Positions 23,801 through 33,200 of a stretch of 64,000 nucleotides of DNA are shown in pieces. This DNA comes from Streptomyces sp. NBC_00554. GTDB taxonomy: Bacteria > Actinomycetota > Actinomycetes > Streptomycetales > Streptomycetaceae. The stretch's first letter is position 1, and every line of letters starts with the position of its first letter. The notes under the pieces are model-generated. The model was not told the origin of the DNA. It did no database searches and saw only the letters and a list, made by a program, of their open reading frames with translations. Location: the NCBI RefSeq assembly GCF_041431135.1, contig NZ_CP107799.1:7192001-7256000 (forward strand). Reading direction: 5' to 3'. A program made the position numbers and the translations under genes.

Positions 23801-26800
23801 ACGAGACGTCGATGGCGAGGGAGCGGCGCATCTCGTTGAGCAGCGCCTTCATAACCTCGGCCCGCAGTGCCGGGTCGGCGTCGCGCAGCGCCTCGTGCGT
23901 GCCCGCCCACCGGTCCTGCTTGGCCGCCACCCACTCCAGGTCCTCGTAGCCGATCTCCAGCAGGCCGGTCTGCTCCAGGTTCGGCATGGTGATACGCCAG
24001 CCGCGCTCGAGATCCAGATAGAGCCGGAACGCGATCACGTCACGGAGGGTCTTGGCGGCGTTGCGGGCGAGGGAGGGCGGCAGATCGCTCTCGCCGGTGT
24101 AGTCGGCCGGCTCGATGGCGAGCGCGTTCGTCACCGACGAGGCCAGTTCCTCGTGGTGGACGCCGTCCTCGCCCGCGTCCAGAGCCGCCCGGTACAGGGC
24201 GCCGCGCAACTGCGTGATCTGTACGAAGTCGTTGAAGTGACCCGCCTGGAGGGACGCGTCCTGCCGGTTGTCGACGAACGTGAGGAGCTTGCGCGCCTCC
24301 TTGTCCAGGCTTTCCTCCGGCACCGACTTCAGCGAGCGCACCACCGACGCGGAGATCAGCGAGGTCGCGGAGGACCGGCCCTCCTGGTCGAGTGTCGCCA
24401 GCTTCGCGAAATCCCGCCCGCGCGTCTGCTCGTACGCGACCCCGCAGTGCAGACAGAAAAGGAAGGGGGAGGGGACGAACGCGGCCTGGAGTTCGCCGCT
24501 CCCTTCGCGGCCGCGCGGATCGACGGTGACGGCACGCGGCACCCGGTCGCGGTACGTCTTCTTCACGACCTCCTGGCCCTTGTCGTCCAACTCCAGCCAG
24601 GACTCGGGCAGTCGGCGGTCGTCCACGGCGTACTGGACATTGGACGGCCACGCCCGCTCGTGGTCGACATACAGATAGCCGTCGCCCTGCCGACCGCCCG
24701 TCGCGGAGGTGTCCCGGCGCGCCTCGTACCGGACCTCGCCGTCCTTCTCGGTGCGCCACACGGTCAGATACTCCTGACCGCACTCCCGGCAGAACGCCAG
24801 CGGCATCAGCAACTTGCCGTCGCTGCCCGGCTGTTCGAGCTGGTACGAGCGGGTGAGGTGGCGCGAGAGCTTGTCCTCCAGGGTGACGTACACGGTGTCG
24901 CCCTTGGAGAGGAACTGGTGCAGCCGGAACGCGAACAGCGGCCGTTCGGTCACCGGGTGCAGCGCCTGCGAGCCGGCCTCCAGAGTGGCGCGGATCGCGG
25001 CGACACATTGCTCCTCGGCGACCCCGGACTCCTCGTGCAGCTCCTTCGCCGCGACCTCGATCTTCGTGGGCTGCTGGCGGATCAGCTGCCCGGTGTCCTC
25101 GTCGGTGGCCAGGCCGAAGCGGGTCTCGATCCAGCGGGCCAGCGGGTCGCGTACGAGATCGTCGTACGCGCGCGGCGCGGCGGGGGAGTTGAGTCGCTCG
25201 GCGGGAACGGTGTCGGGTGTTTCGTGGGTCGCGCGGACCAGGGTCTCGCCGATGACCCGCTCCGGGCGTACCGGCGTACCGAACAGGGTGCTGGCCACTC
25301 CGGCGACGACCTTCTTCTGGTCGTCGAGCGTGCCCTCGGTCGACATGGTGGCCGATGTGCCGATGCACTGCAGTTCCTGGGCCTGACAGGCCTCGCGGAC
25401 GCGGCGGATCAGCAGGGCGACGTCGGCGCCCTGCCGGCCACGGTAGGTGTGCAACTCGTCGAAGACCAGGAACTCCAGGCCCCGCGCCATCTTGATGAGG
25501 CTCGCCCGGTCGGCCGGGCGGGTCAGCATCAGTTCCAGCATCACGTAGTTGGTGAGCAGGATGTCCGGCGGGTTGTCGCGGATCTCCTTGCGCTTCTCGT
25601 CGTCCTCCTGGCCCGTGTACCGGGCGAAGGTGACCGGTTCGCGGCCCGCGCCGTAGCCGTCGCGCAGATACTTCTCCAGCTCCTTGAGCTGGCTGTTGGC
25701 GAGCGCGTTCATCGGATAGACGATGATCGCTCGCACCCGCTTGGGAGCGTTCGGTCCCTCGGTGTCCCGCTGATGGAGCACCTTGTTCACGATCGGGACG
25801 ATGTACGCGAGCGACTTGCCGGACCCGGTGCCCGTCGTGAGGACGTACGACGCACCCGACGCGGCGGCGTCGATGGCCTCGCGCTGGTGCTGGTGGAGTG
25901 TCAGCGGGCGGCCGTCGGGGACCGTGCCGCCCTCGGTCTTCTTCGCCTGGAAGATACGGGCGCACTCGCCGTGCAGGACCTTCTGCCCGGCGAGCTCGAC
26001 CACCGTGCCGCCGCTCTGGAAGAACGGGTTCAGCGACAGCCACGGGTCGGGCCACTGCGACTTGCTGTTGAGGTCGTCCTCGACGAACGCCGCGATGCGG
26101 TCGTCACGGATGACGGTGCCGCCCTCGGTGAAGGAGCGGTAGTCCCTGATGAGCGTGCGGTGGACGCCGAAGACATCCATGCCGGCGCCGGAAGCGGTGA
26201 CGGCCGCTGGCTTCGGAGCGGGTGCCGGGCGCTCGGGCGCCTGCGTGGCCGCCGAGGTGCGCAGGGGGAGGACCGGGTCCAGGGCGGCCCAGTGCGGCAG
26301 TCGCGAGGCTTCTTCACCGGCGAGGGCGAGCGGCAGCAGCGCGTCACGGACCGCCACTGCGTCCGCGGGGCGGTCCGCCGGGTCCTTGGCCAGCAGGCGG
26401 TGAACGAGGCGGGCGAACTCGACGGGGATCTCACTGCGGATCGCGGCGACGGGTGTCGGGTCCTCGCCGGTGTGCTTGCTCGCGAGGTCGTACGGGGACT
26501 CGCTGGTGAACGGCGGTACCCCGACCAGCATTTCGTACAGCACACAGCCCAGCGCGTAGAGATCGGCGGCCTGCGTCACCTGCTTGGCCTTGAACTGCTC
26601 GGGAGCCATGTAGCGGGCGGTTCCGACGCTGACGCCCGTGCTGGTCAGCCGGGCCTCGTCCGGGTCGTCGACGATGCGGCCCATGCCGAAGTCGAGGACC
26701 TTGACCGTCCCACCCTGGGTGAGCATGACGTTGGCGGGCTTCAGGTCGCGGTGCACGATGCCCGCGGTGTGGGCGGCGGAGAGGCCGTCGGCGATCTGGG

Positions 26801-27188
26801 CGCCGATCGCGGCTGCCCAGGCGAGGGGGAGCTGTGGCTCCTCCTCGATCAGGTCGCGCAGTGTCTCCCCGTCCAGGAGCTCCATGGCGAGATAAGGGAG
26901 ATCGCCGCTGTCCGCGGCGATGCCGCCCGCGATCAGCCGTGTGAGGTTCCGGTGGCGCAGCCGGCGCATGATCCGAACCTCGCGATCGAAGCGCTGCACG
27001 GCCTTGGGGTCGCCGCCGGTATCGATCTGGACGCCGGTGCGGCGGCGCAGGATGGTCTTGACGGCGACTGTGCGCTCGGGGGATCCCTCGGCGGCCTGCA
27101 GGTCCTCGGCCCGGTGGACCTCCCCCATGTTGCCCTTGCCGATGACGTGCCCGATACGGAATCTGCCGTCGACCAGCTCGTGGCTCAC
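20868..27188 (-). CDS. Protein kinase-DEAD helicase-DUF1998 fusion
   Basis: 2,106 aa, GTG start with GAGGA 7 nt upstream. Residues 8-285 are a complete Hanks-type Ser/Thr kinase: glycine loop GKGNMGEV, catalytic HRDLKPANV near 141, DFG near 165, APEQ. After a Pro/Ala linker comes a YprA/MrfA-type SF2 helicase, with motif I TGTGSGKS near 450, DELH near 573, GTSAT, and motif VI SGRAGRSGQ near 1360. A zinc-ribbon-like CAQCGYHH...CAMC segment follows, then a DUF1998 cysteine cluster (CALGCYECLLTYG, about 1925). The C-terminal region (PDYVYRLPGVNVAVFVD ... WDVIRF) resembles a Vsr/DUF559-type nuclease fold, with the usual catalytic residues not clearly intact. It is the first gene of the leftward arm. 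Kinase control of a defence helicase recalls PglW, but this architecture is different. Confidence 0.85.
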   Translation of the reverse strand: MSHELVDGRFRIGHVIGKGNMGEVHRAEDLQAAEGSPERTVAVKTILRRRTGVQIDTGGDPKAVQRFDREVRIMRRLRHRNLTRLIAGGIAADSGDLPYLAMELLDGETLRDLIEEEPQLPLAWAAAIGAQIADGLSAAHTAGIVHRDLKPANVMLTQGGTVKVLDFGMGRIVDDPDEARLTSTGVSVGTARYMAPEQFKAKQVTQAADLYALGCVLYEMLVGVPPFTSESPYDLASKHTGEDPTPVAAIRSEIPVEFARLVHRLLAKDPADRPADAVAVRDALLPLALAGEEASRLPHWAALDPVLPLRTSAATQAPERPAPAPKPAAVTASGAGMDVFGVHRTLIRDYRSFTEGGTVIRDDRIAAFVEDDLNSKSQWPDPWLSLNPFFQSGGTVVELAGQKVLHGECARIFQAKKTEGGTVPDGRPLTLHQHQREAIDAAASGASYVLTTGTGSGKSLAYIVPIVNKVLHQRDTEGPNAPKRVRAIIVYPMNALANSQLKELEKYLRDGYGAGREPVTFARYTGQEDDEKRKEIRDNPPDILLTNYVMLELMLTRPADRASLIKMARGLEFLVFDELHTYRGRQGADVALLIRRVREACQAQELQCIGTSATMSTEGTLDDQKKVVAGVASTLFGTPVRPERVIGETLVRATHETPDTVPAERLNSPAAPRAYDDLVRDPLARWIETRFGLATDEDTGQLIRQQPTKIEVAAKELHEESGVAEEQCVAAIRATLEAGSQALHPVTERPLFAFRLHQFLSKGDTVYVTLEDKLSRHLTRSYQLEQPGSDGKLLMPLAFCRECGQEYLTVWRTEKDGEVRYEARRDTSATGGRQGDGYLYVDHERAWPSNVQYAVDDRRLPESWLELDDKGQEVVKKTYRDRVPRAVTVDPRGREGSGELQAAFVPSPFLFCLHCGVAYEQTRGRDFAKLATLDQEGRSSATSLISASVVRSLKSVPEESLDKEARKLLTFVDNRQDASLQAGHFNDFVQITQLRGALYRAALDAGEDGVHHEELASSVTNALAIEPADYTGESDLPPSLARNAAKTLRDVIAFRLYLDLERGWRITMPNLEQTGLLEIGYEDLEWVAAKQDRWAGTHEALRDADPALRAEVMKALLNEMRRSLAIDVSYFRDDFDSLQRASEERLIDPWVLSAADKPKVGTAYPHPSRPGMDRSALFLSARGKFGKYLRRADTSFKTLDPADLQMVIEELLKVLAKAGLVKEVTEAPQRAGRYRRSSAPTSTGYRVAAQSLVWRAGRGERGTHDPLTRTYQSGDGPRVNTFFRDLYKDTAGTLSGLFAREHTAQVSPQEREQREEAFRKAELKLLYCSPTMELGVDISQLNAVMMRNVPPTPANYAQRSGRAGRSGQPALVTTYCATGNSHDQYYFRRSERMVAGAVAPPRLDLANEDLVLSHLQGIWIAEAGLKLGRAVPEVLDVSYPDTGDRPNPALELLPDILAASLDESARRRTVDAALRVLGPLLPDFADTTWWHDDWIQDRVRTVATRFDRAFDRWRQLFRSALDDQYIQNRRRLDYSLTEGDRIRANARRREAETQLNLLMNESADSKSVLSDFNPYRYLASEGFLPGYSFPRLPLAAYIPTIGRRRGDGDYLQRPRFLAIREFGPGALIYHEGARYQVTRIQLPPDSSGELATSEARRCAQCGYHHDPEQLEDRCAMCHEPLGSATYGLLHLHTVYTTRRERISSDEEERRRAGYKLETSYRFQDHGTRSGRLNASVSDASGAPLADVAYGDSATVRITNIGRVRAKNDEPAGYWLDLADGRWMNDKDASDASGDSSELPVVDADGNERRRKKRVIPYVEDRRNILVVTLDEPLPEPVALSLMYALERGIEAAFELEDAELSSELLPPDDGPRNRILFTEAAEGGAGVLRRLQAEDDALAKAAVRALDICHFDADGTDQGGPHPDRPCALGCYECLLTYGNQLNHALINRHSVRDLLVRFATATARRESRGESRSEQYRRLLDQSSPSSPAEPTPVEASVAETSAAELAAQGDFLGWAKARGLRLPDEPGSFLTEAMATPDYVYRLPGVNVAVFVDSPDKAQDSSRDEDAEDRLFNARWDVIRFAHDADWDAVAAANSRYFGSPAAN

Positions 27189-27314
27189 TGCCGTTCCTCG
27201 CCTTCTGCCCGCGGTTCCATGGCGGAACGCGCCCCCTGACCTGCTGCCGCACGGTCCATCGTGTCAGAGCGGAGAGTGCGGCATCCGTTACTGTACACGA
27301 AGGGAACTTTTTTC

Positions 27315-27360
27315 ATGTTTCTTCAGTCTGTTGACGTCGTCAACGCGCTACCTCTAGTGT
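27315..27360. promoter_or_regulatory. Divergent promoter of the DISARM-like arms; shared dyad copy 3
   Basis: The near-perfect dyad TGTTGACGTCGTCAACG (27329-27345) carries a TTGACG -35 on each strand. Rightward: TTGACG 27331-27336, 18-nt spacer, TAGTGT 27355-27360; the start point would fall within a few nucleotides of ATG 27371, an almost leaderless mRNA. Leftward: TTGACG (27343-27338), 17-nt spacer, AAACAT (27320-27315). One bound protein would block both arms. Confidence 0.65.
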
Positions 27361-27370
27361 CACGTGTGAG

Positions 27371-30181
27371 ATGAGCCTGGGGGGCGGAATGGGAGCTCAA
27401 TCCGTGGGTGGGGCGGGCGTGTCCGGCGTGAAGGCCACCTTGGTCGAGCTGCTGATGCAGCTTCGGAGCGCCGCGGTGAACGGCGCTGTGCCGGAACACG
27501 TCTTCACGGAGAGCGTGCGCACGCTGGAACTCGGCGACGCCGAGCGGGAGCGGTTGCGGGACGAACTGGCCCGATTGGGGCTGCCCGTACAGAGGGTCCA
27601 CGTGCACATAGACGCGGACAGTGCGGGCGTGGAAAAGGTTGCACGGATCCGTGAAGAAAATGTGTTCCCTCGTGTTCATGCGGTGAGAGCGCTGCTGTCG
27701 CGCTACGCCGACGCCGATGGGTACGTGACCGCACAGGCCGTGGACGGCGTGGCTCGGCTGGCCGGACTCAACGCCAAGGAAACGGTGGCGCTGCACTCCG
27801 GGGCTCGGCTGCGGGAGACCGCCGTGGCGGAGGAGCAGCCGGAAGGGCCGGAACCGTCGGAGGACCCCGAGCCACCGGATCCCGCGGTGCCGGAGATCCT
27901 GCAGGAAACGGGAGACCTTGCTGCTGCCGTGGCCGCCGCGCTGGTCGTGCTGGACGAGGATCGTTTCCGTCCGCGGCCCGAGAATCGTCTCCTGAGTGCC
28001 GAGGCGGAGGTGGGTCTCGCCGTACTCGTGCGGGGCGGCCCGAGTCACGTCGCACGCGAGCCGGAGAAGGCCGAGTTGAGCGGCCTGCCTCCCGATGACA
28101 TCAGAGTCCGTGCGCGGGACTGTCTCGTCCTGCACAATCAGCGGCTCGCGCACTCGATCCTGCGTGGCTACCTGGAGCAAGGGCTGGAGTACGACGACTT
28201 GTTCCAGCACGGTGTGCTGGGCCTGATGACGGCAGCCCGGAAGTTCGATCCGGCCAAGGGGTACAAGTTCTCGACGTACGCGACATGGTGGGTGCGCCAG
28301 GCGATCACGCGGGCTGTTGCGGACGAGGGTGCCGTCATCCGGATCCCGGTCCATATGCATGAGCAGATCCGCAAGGTGGCGAAGGCGGAACGAACCCTGA
28401 ACGGGCAGGGCAAGCCTGCGAGCGCCGCCGACGTGGCGGTGCTCTGCGACATCACCTTGGCGAAGGTCGAAGAGGCCCGGCGGCTGAGCCGGCGCACCGA
28501 CTCCCTCGACCGTGTCGTGGGCGACGGGGTGACCCTCGGTGACTTCGTGGGGTGGAGACGCCCGTTGCCGTCGGTGGAGCGTGTGGTTCTGAGCGCGCTG
28601 GCCGTGGAGGAGGTCATGGCCGTCCTGGACACGTTCTCCGGACGCGACCACCGCATTCTCGTACGACGCCTGGGGCTGGACGGGGACGAGCCGTCGACGT
28701 TGGACGAGCTGGGCCGGGAGTTCGGGGTGACCCGGGAGCGCATCAGACAGATCGAGGTCAAGCTCCGTCCGGTGCTGAAGGAGAGGCTCCGTGGAACCGA
28801 CGGAGCGCGACGGGGTGAGGGGGCGGGAGTGGAGGGCCACCGGGGCGGAGCCGGAGATGATGCCAGGGCTCGACGCCGGGTCAAGATAAGGGAGTTGGTG
28901 CGTGCAGGCGAGGAGCCGGAGGAAGCGGGGACTGTTGCCGATGCCGACCGTCCCGTCCTGGAATCCGTAACTGCGTTCGTGGAGAGTTCTCCACCGGCCG
29001 CCGCGCCCGCGCCGGACTCTGTGCCCGCGGCGCTCTCGTCGGCGACTGCCGTAGCGGAGCCGGATTCCGTGCCCGCGGTGGACGCGGAGAGCCCGTCGCC
29101 GGGTGCTGGGGCGGAGGTCTGCGCCGCGGAGCAGTACACCTGCGACTGGGACGAGGCCCGGCGGATGGCAGAGGAGGGCCCCGCCGATGACGTGATCTGG
29201 CTCGCGAAGTACGCGCTGCTGGCCGTGGGACACCTGCAACTCGCGGTGCTGCTCGGGCAGTCCGCGACCGATGCCGTGATGCGTGCCGTCCAGGGTACGG
29301 AAACGTTCGACCGTCCGGTTGTGGCGTCGCTGGAGGTATTGCGGCGCGTGTTCGACGCGCTGGGGGAGTCCGGACATCGGCCCGAGGACTTCTTCGAGCG
29401 GCCGGCCGAGGCGCTGGTCGGCACCACACCCCGCGCCTATCTGGCCAGCAAGCCCTTGGTGCATGGCGAGTCACGCCTCGCCGTGCGTGACGCGCTGCGG
29501 GAGTTCATCGCCGAGCCACCTCGTAAGTCTGGCCGGGCCGAGAACACCGAGCACGCTGTGGAGACGGAGCACGCGGAGGAAACGGACCGGGAAGAGGTCG
29601 ACACCGAAGCGCGCCCGGCCGAAGTCCGGCTCGCGCATGAGGCGTACGTCGAGCAGTTGCGCCAGGAACACCGGCAACAACTCGACGAAGAGCGCGGGGC
29701 CGCCACTGCACGGCTCGCCGCCGCCCGCGCGGACACCGAGAGTGAGCTGGACGCCCTGGAAGAGGCGTTGCTGCTCCGAATGGACCGGACCCTGTTCCAC
29801 CGTGAACAGTCAGTTCGCGCCCAGGCCGAGGAGCGGATCGCACGTCTGAAGGTCGAGCACCACGAGGCGCACCGGGCAGCCGCGCAACGGGCCGAAGAGG
29901 TGGAAGCGGCTGCCAGGCGGTATCGCGAGAACGCCGAAGCGCGTATCGCCGACCTCGAAGCCCGGCTGGCAAAGTCCGAGGCGACGCTTGTCGAGCGGGG
30001 CCAGGAGGTTCGGACGGCCCGCCAGCAAGTGCAGGCCGCCGAGCAGCGTGCCACGCAGCGCATCGCCCAGACCGAGCGCGACGCCTGGGCCCGCATCACC
30101 GAACTGCAGGAACAGCTTGCCGCGGAGCGGGGAATCGCGAGCGGCCCCACTTGGCTCCGGGATCACCGACGCCAGGCCTGA
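27371..30181 (+). CDS. Sigma-70-like protein with long coiled-coil C-terminus
   Basis: 936 aa; an alternative start is ATG 27389, with a G-rich ribosome site. After about 175 unique residues comes a region 1.2-like helix. Sigma region 2 (about 250-330) contains EYDDLFQHGVLGLMTAARKF and FSTYATWWVRQAI, the -10 recognition/melting helix. Region 3 follows, then a region 4 helix-turn-helix (LGREFGVTRERIRQIEVK, about 445-465). The second half is a linker, a helical domain (about 590-720) and a Glu/Arg/Ala-rich coiled coil (about 750-930). RpoD-type sigma factors end after region 4, so the C-terminal half is extra. It is the first gene of the drmA-drmB arm, 43 nt before drmA. A role as a dedicated sigma factor or as a structural DNA-binding subunit is open. 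Confidence 0.85.
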   Translation: MSLGGGMGAQSVGGAGVSGVKATLVELLMQLRSAAVNGAVPEHVFTESVRTLELGDAERERLRDELARLGLPVQRVHVHIDADSAGVEKVARIREENVFPRVHAVRALLSRYADADGYVTAQAVDGVARLAGLNAKETVALHSGARLRETAVAEEQPEGPEPSEDPEPPDPAVPEILQETGDLAAAVAAALVVLDEDRFRPRPENRLLSAEAEVGLAVLVRGGPSHVAREPEKAELSGLPPDDIRVRARDCLVLHNQRLAHSILRGYLEQGLEYDDLFQHGVLGLMTAARKFDPAKGYKFSTYATWWVRQAITRAVADEGAVIRIPVHMHEQIRKVAKAERTLNGQGKPASAADVAVLCDITLAKVEEARRLSRRTDSLDRVVGDGVTLGDFVGWRRPLPSVERVVLSALAVEEVMAVLDTFSGRDHRILVRRLGLDGDEPSTLDELGREFGVTRERIRQIEVKLRPVLKERLRGTDGARRGEGAGVEGHRGGAGDDARARRRVKIRELVRAGEEPEEAGTVADADRPVLESVTAFVESSPPAAAPAPDSVPAALSSATAVAEPDSVPAVDAESPSPGAGAEVCAAEQYTCDWDEARRMAEEGPADDVIWLAKYALLAVGHLQLAVLLGQSATDAVMRAVQGTETFDRPVVASLEVLRRVFDALGESGHRPEDFFERPAEALVGTTPRAYLASKPLVHGESRLAVRDALREFIAEPPRKSGRAENTEHAVETEHAEETDREEVDTEARPAEVRLAHEAYVEQLRQEHRQQLDEERGAATARLAAARADTESELDALEEALLLRMDRTLFHREQSVRAQAEERIARLKVEHHEAHRAAAQRAEEVEAAARRYRENAEARIADLEARLAKSEATLVERGQEVRTARQQVQAAEQRATQRIAQTERDAWARITELQEQLAAERGIASGPTWLRDHRRQA

Positions 30182-30224
30182 TCCGCACGTCGCTCAGCTC
30201 CCCGCGTACTCCTGAAGGAACACC

Positions 30225-33200
30225 ATGGACGCCAGACAGGAACTCGTCGCCTACCTGCACCGGCAGCTCGTCGGTCCGGCCCAAGGAGAGCGCGAGACGC
30301 TCGATGCCCCGCCCGACCGGCAGTACCTCATGGGCACGCTGTACCCCCAAGAGGCCGATTTGCAAAGGCAGTTGGACCTTGCCGTAGAAGAACTGGAGGG
30401 TGCCGGCACGGAGGGTGCGGCCGAGGACACCGCCCCCGCAAGTGATCCCGTGCCCGAGTCCAACGCCTGGCTGCCCTCGTCGCTCGGCTTCAGTTTCTAC
30501 ACCGACGCCACCACCGTCGAGATCACCTGCACCGGTGCCCGCTACCAGACCCACGCCGCTACGGGTGAACGCGGCCGGCGCTGGGAACGCGTCCCGCTGC
30601 CCGCAGAGACCCACACGCTCGGCCCGGACCGTGACCACGTAGCTGTCCTTGACGGTCGCGCCGAACTCCGGGTCAGACGACGCGCGTTCGGCACCGGACA
30701 CCTGGTCACCGTCGCCCTGGTCAACATCGCCCGCCATGAACAGGCCCTCGGGAAGGCCGCTCAGTGGGACCGGATGCTCTTCCAGGTGGGCCTCGAAGCG
30801 CGGCCTGTGGGCGGCGGGATTCGCCAGTACCCGAGCGTCCGACTGGCCAGCCGCGACCTGGAGGAACAGGAGCTGCGCCTGCAGTACGAGCACGTGCGGA
30901 CCCACGCGGTCGGCCATGGCTGCGCGGTGGCCGAGCACTACGACGAGAAAGCGCGCCGGGTGACCGCTCTCAGCGCGGCCGTCATGCCGGAGGCCGAGGC
31001 CAGTGGCATCCGGGCCGCAGGCCTGACCGGAACTCCCGTACTCGACGTGCTGCACCTCGCCGACCCCGAGGTCTCTGCCGACCAACTGCGCGAGGAACTG
31101 GCAGAGTTCATCGCCGACTACCGTGCCTGGTACGTGGGGCAGCTGAATCAGGACGTCCCCGACTGGGGCCGTGACGCCGCCGACCGCATCCTCCGGCGTA
31201 TCCGTGACACCGTCACTCGGATCGAATCCGGTGTGCGCACTCTCTGCGACCCAAGCCGCCCCGAACTGCTGCACGCCTTCCGCGCCGCCAACCGTGCCAT
31301 GGCTCTGCAGATGCGCCACTCCGCCCCCGACCTGGCGGGCACCCGCCGACCTCGCCACGCCGCCGTGCCCCTTGATCCGGAGCCGGACCCGGCCGCCGCC
31401 TGGCGCCCCTTCCAGTTGGCGTTCTTCCTGCTCGCCCTGGACGGAGTGGCCGATCCCCGGCACGCGGACCGTGCCACCACGGATCTGATCTGGTTCCCGA
31501 CCGGTGGCGGCAAGACGGAGGCGTATCTGCTGCTCGCCGCCTTCGAGATGGTGCTGCGCAGGCGCGAACCCGACGGCGGTGGTACCGCAGTCCTGAGCCG
31601 CTACACCCTCAGTCTGCTGACGACCCAGCAGTTCCAGCGCGCGGCCACCACTGTCTGCGCCCTGGAGACCCTGCGCCGCGCCGACCCGGTCACGTACGGA
31701 CAAGAGCCCTTCTCGATCGGCCTGTGGGTGGGCGAGACGACCACGCCGAACACCTACGAGAAGGCTCGTGCGGCCTTCGATGACGTACGTGCCGCCGCCC
31801 GGCCGGACGACGTCTTCATCCTCGACCGCTGCCCGTGGTGCGGTACCCGAATCCTGCCCGCCCACAAGTCGCCGGACATCGGGGACTACGGAGTACGCGC
31901 CGCCGCGGACTCGTTCGCCTTCTTCTGCCCACGTGACGAGTGCGCCTTCCACGACGAACTGCCGGTCGCCGTCGTGGACGAGCAGCTCTACGACCGGCCG
32001 CCCACCTTCGTCCTCGGTACGGTGGACAAGTTCGCCCGCCTGGCCTGGGAGCCCCGCGCGGGACGGCTGTTCGGTGCGCGGCGCGGAAATCGGCCGCCCT
32101 CGCTCGTCATCCAGGACGAGCTGCACCTGCTCACAGGCCCGCTCGGTACCACCGTGGGCCTGTACGAGGCGGCCGTCCTCGGCCTGTGCACCGCACCTGA
32201 CGGCACCGGCCCCAAGGTCGTGGCGTCCACGGCGACCATTCGCCGCTCCGGTGAGCAGGTCCGGGCCCTGTACGGCGGCGGAGTCCAGCTCTTCCCGCCC
32301 GCCGGGCTCGACGCCCGCCACTCGTACTTCGCGGAACCCGACACCTCCCGTCCCGGACGCCGCTACCTCGGCGTCATGGCCCAGGGACACACAGCGGGCC
32401 GCGCCGCCGTGGCCACCGCAGCCGCCATGCTCCAAGGAGCGTGGGAGCTGCCGGAGGAACACCGGGACGCCTACTGGACACTGGTCGCCTACCACCACAG
32501 CCTGCGCGAGCTCGGCCGCACCGTCACCGCCGCGGCCGACGACATCCCCGCGCAGCTTGCCGGGCTCGAATCAGGCGTGGGAACAAGAGAACTGGCGGAC
32601 CGTCAGGTTCAGGAGCTGACCAGTAATCTGCCACGCGCGGAGCAGCCCGTCCTGCTCGACCGTCTGGAGAAGCGGTGGGACGAAAAGGAGTCGGTCTCCT
32701 TCTTGCCCTGCACCAACATGCTCTCCGTCGGCGTCGACGTGAAGCGACTCGCCCTGATGCTCATGCAGGGACAGCCCAAGACGACCGCCGAATACATCCA
32801 GGCCACCAGCCGCGTCGGCCGGCACTCCGTACCGGGCCTCGTCGTCACGTTCTTCAACGCCACCCGCCCACGGGACCGTTCGCACTACGAGACCTTCGAC
32901 GTCTATCACCGTTCCCTCTACCGGCATGTCGAACCAACCAGCGTCACCCCCTGGTCCATGCCCTCCCGGACCCGCGCCCTGCACGCCGCGCTCGTCATCC
33001 TCGTACGGCACCGGCTCGGCCTCGCCGCGGAGAACCAGGCGGGACACTTGACCGACCGCATTGCCGAAGTAGAGGCAGTGGCAGAGGAGTTGGCGGCCCG
33101 CGCCGAAGCATGCGAACCGTCCTCTGGCGACGCAGTGAGAAAGGAACTGGCGGACCTCATCGCCGTCTGGGAGGACGCCGCACGCGCAGCCCGCAAGGAC

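Noticed and set aside
13858..27188. BREX/Pgl assignment for the methyltransferase and kinase
   Set aside because: No pglZ phosphatase, brxC/pglY ATPase or brxL gene is present, while drmA and drmB signatures are clear.
22299..27239. 1,646-codon open frame antisense to the kinase-helicase gene, and a 1,416-codon one at 18015-22265
   Set aside because: Both are high-GC shadow frames opposite genes with clear kinase, helicase and DUF1998 motifs; their translations have no domain pattern.
10899..30181. HATPase regulator (10899-11378) as cognate anti-sigma factor of the sigma-like DISARM protein
   Set aside because: The HATPase belongs to the common XRE/DUF397 trio and is 16 kb away; nothing in the sequence links the two.
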